A stretch of DNA of 64,000 nucleotides from JAJFIE01 sp964344255 (GTDB lineage: Bacteria; Pseudomonadota; Alphaproteobacteria; Rhodospirillales; Casp-alpha2). The notes under the pieces are model-generated. The model had not been told where the DNA came from. It was given only the letters and a program-made list of their open reading frames with translations, and ran no database searches. Location of the stretch: NCBI GenBank assembly GCA_964344255.1, contig CAYFMQ010000014.1, positions 1-64,000 of the forward strand. Direction: 5' to 3'. This document shows, one piece after another, positions 62,800-64,000 of the stretch. The stretch's first letter is position 1. Each line of letters begins with the position of its first letter. The position numbers and the translations under genes are program-made.

Positions 62800-63687
62800 T
62801 CAATCGGATAATCGGTGGAGTTCGTGACAGGAACAATGGACTCCACCGCCGCCCAAGGCAAACATATCGTATTCAACAGCCGTGACCTCGAAGCCCTCGG
62901 CTTCCAGTTGTGCGTTGACGGTTATATTATGGGCCATGGACAGCACGCGTTTATTGCCGAGGCTGACCAGGTTACCGCCGAGTTTGACACAATCCTTGTA
63001 GGCGACGGGAATGCGCTCGATTTCCTGGGCATCAAGCCAGTCTATGGCATAAGACGGTAAAGCGTCCTCGCAGACCAGCGCCAGGCCTTTCTCCAGCATG
63101 ACAACGACGGCGTCCATATGAACGAACTGGGGCGGAATGGGGACGATGAAGGCTTCCCAATCCATCTCGCGCAACCAGCCCGCGACCTGTTCAGCACCGT
63201 TCTGGGTTGACCGATCGCCGGACCAGCCCAACAACGCCACCCCAGGCTTGACGATAACGAAATCACCGCCCTCGAAATGATCCTCCGTAACCCATTTCCA
63301 GATGGGAATTCCGGCATTACGGTAGAAGTCGGAAACGACCGAGTAATCCTGCCGGCGGGGTGGCGTCTGGATCGAAGTGATGACGGCGCCCCAGGGCGTC
63401 ATGAAGCTGGAATCGCGGGTAAACACGCTGCTCGGCAGGCCTTCATCCGCCTCGACAAAGTGGCAGCGGACGCCGTTGGTTTCGTAGACCTCGACCATGC
63501 GCTGGTGCTGCTGCATGGCGCGTTGCTTGTCAAAGCGGTAGCCCATCTGTTCCTGGTTGGCGAGGGTGACGGCGGATATGGAATTGAGCGGCACCCAGCG
63601 GAAATGATCCGGCTTGCCCAGAAGCACATCGGTCAATTCACCGGTTTGCGCCTTGACGCCCCAGGAAACGGTTTCTGTCTGGTTCAT
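62800..63687 (-). CDS. Amidinohydrolase/arginine-deiminase-fold enzyme
   Basis: About 295 residues from the ATG at 63687 (GGGGAG upstream); the longer frame is rejected. Pentein-fold motifs: FTRDSSFMTPWG, the carboxylate EGGDFVIV, catalytic His in HMDAVVVML and catalytic Cys285 in GGGGVHCSCHE. Members include arginine deiminase, agmatine deiminase, DDAH and amidinotransferases. It should attack a guanidino carbon. Context with a ureohydrolase and a decarboxylase suggests guanidino-compound breakdown; the exact substrate is open. Confidence 0.85.
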   Translation of the reverse strand: MNQTETVSWGVKAQTGELTDVLLGKPDHFRWVPLNSISAVTLANQEQMGYRFDKQRAMQQHQRMVEVYETNGVRCHFVEADEGLPSSVFTRDSSFMTPWGAVITSIQTPPRRQDYSVVSDFYRNAGIPIWKWVTEDHFEGGDFVIVKPGVALLGWSGDRSTQNGAEQVAGWLREMDWEAFIVPIPPQFVHMDAVVVMLEKGLALVCEDALPSYAIDWLDAQEIERIPVAYKDCVKLGGNLVSLGNKRVLSMAHNITVNAQLEAEGFEVTAVEYDMFALGGGGVHCSCHELHRLSD

Positions 63688-63767
63688 GGCCGGTTCTCCC
63701 CTGCATTGGAGCAATTCAAGCAGGATTGTGACGCCAAAAGGTCCCGTTCGTCCATACGTCAGATGGG

Positions 63768-64000
63768 CTAGGTGTTCTCGAAAGGCTCCGCCAGCAGGCA
63801 GAGGATTTCCCACATCATGGTGACGCCGGTCAGCGCCGTCAGGCCGGTGTTGTCGAAAGGCGGTGAAACCTCGACCACGTCACCGCCGACAAGGTTCCGG
63901 CCCCTTAAGGAGCGCAGGATTTTTTGCGCCTCGTATGGGCTCATGCCGCCGATTTCCGGTGTGCCGGTGCCGGGGGCGTAGACCGGGTCCAGGCCGTCCA
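63768..64000 (-). CDS. Ureohydrolase (agmatinase/arginase family), C-terminal part
   Basis: Partial: the frame runs off the window at 64000 and its start lies beyond. The visible 77 codons read DGLDPVYAPGTGTPEIGGMS, with the metal-adjacent DGLDP, and later GGDVVEVSPPFD, both typical of ureohydrolase C-termini, ending PFENT. It hydrolyses a guanidino compound to urea and an amine. First visible gene of the minus-strand operon, about 80 nt before the amidinohydrolase gene. Confidence 0.85.
   Translation of the reverse strand, partial: DGLDPVYAPGTGTPEIGGMSPYEAQKILRSLRGRNLVGGDVVEVSPPFDNTGLTALTGVTMMWEILCLLAEPFENT

Noticed and set aside
1..64000. CRISPR arrays, prophage or insertion sequences
   Set aside because: No regularly spaced direct repeats, transposase, integrase or phage structural genes were seen on either strand.

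Overview
The window reads as a chromosomal segment of a free-living alphaproteobacterium, most likely of the Rhodospirillales or a related order; this is inferred from gene content and not from a marker-gene search. The evidence is two MipZ-type ParA ATPases, a TIM14/Pam18-like membrane J-domain protein, a polyhydroxyalkanoate phasin with PhaR-like operator palindromes, clpS-clpA, a DNA polymerase IV with an N-terminal zinc-ribbon extension, class III adenylate cyclases with CHASE2 or GAF sensors, and GC content that looks like the mid-50s. No insertion sequence, prophage, CRISPR array, integrase or rRNA operon was seen. Two tRNA genes, Asn(GTT) and Lys(TTT), lie near the two ends.

Layout. 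1-8 kb: tRNA-Asn, two convergent 27-residue membrane micro-proteins, an unknown membrane protein, a GST, a PAS/EAL protein, a HAD phosphatase overlapping a secreted HExxH protein, and dinB. 8-20 kb, signalling and export: a coiled-coil protein built of exact 36-residue repeats, a GAF-GAF-PAS adenylate cyclase, a convergent CHASE2 adenylate cyclase, a type I secretion ABC exporter with a long Pro/Lys/Ala tail, its HlyD adaptor, a PomA/PomB-like stator pair and an MBL hydrolase. 20-35 kb: SAM hydroxide adenosyltransferase, a lipoprotein followed by a double palindromic element, small-molecule dehydrogenases, an IMPase, an acyltransferase, a Cys-rich exported protein with duplicated halves, clpS-clpA, a BON protein, an enoyl-CoA hydratase plus acyl-CoA ligase pair, and a cytochrome c.

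35-45 kb: a phasin with upstream operators, a D,D-carboxypeptidase with a SPOR domain, a galU-ugd-pgm sugar-nucleotide operon read on the minus strand, then a tightly packed four-gene operon of two mipZ paralogues, a VWA-like protein and the membrane J-domain protein. 45-56 kb: DUF3179 and polygalactosaminidase-like proteins, diaminopropionate ammonia-lyase, ChaC-like cyclotransferase, and a phosphorelay cluster (CHASE/PAS hybrid kinase, single-domain receiver, Hpt protein with a pseudo-receiver, LuxR regulator). 56-64 kb: tRNA-Lys, gyrA-coaD, and an operon of ureohydrolase, amidinohydrolase-fold enzyme, PLP decarboxylase and MFS transporter that probably handles a guanidino compound.

The strongest candidates for undescribed biology are the mipZ-mipZ-VWA-J-domain operon, the guanidino-compound operon, the two neighbouring cyclases beside the 36-residue repeat protein, the exporter with a long tail, and the paired 27-residue membrane proteins. 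Start codons were moved from the longest open frame where a Shine-Dalgarno sequence, a signal peptide or a codon preference supported it; each case is stated.
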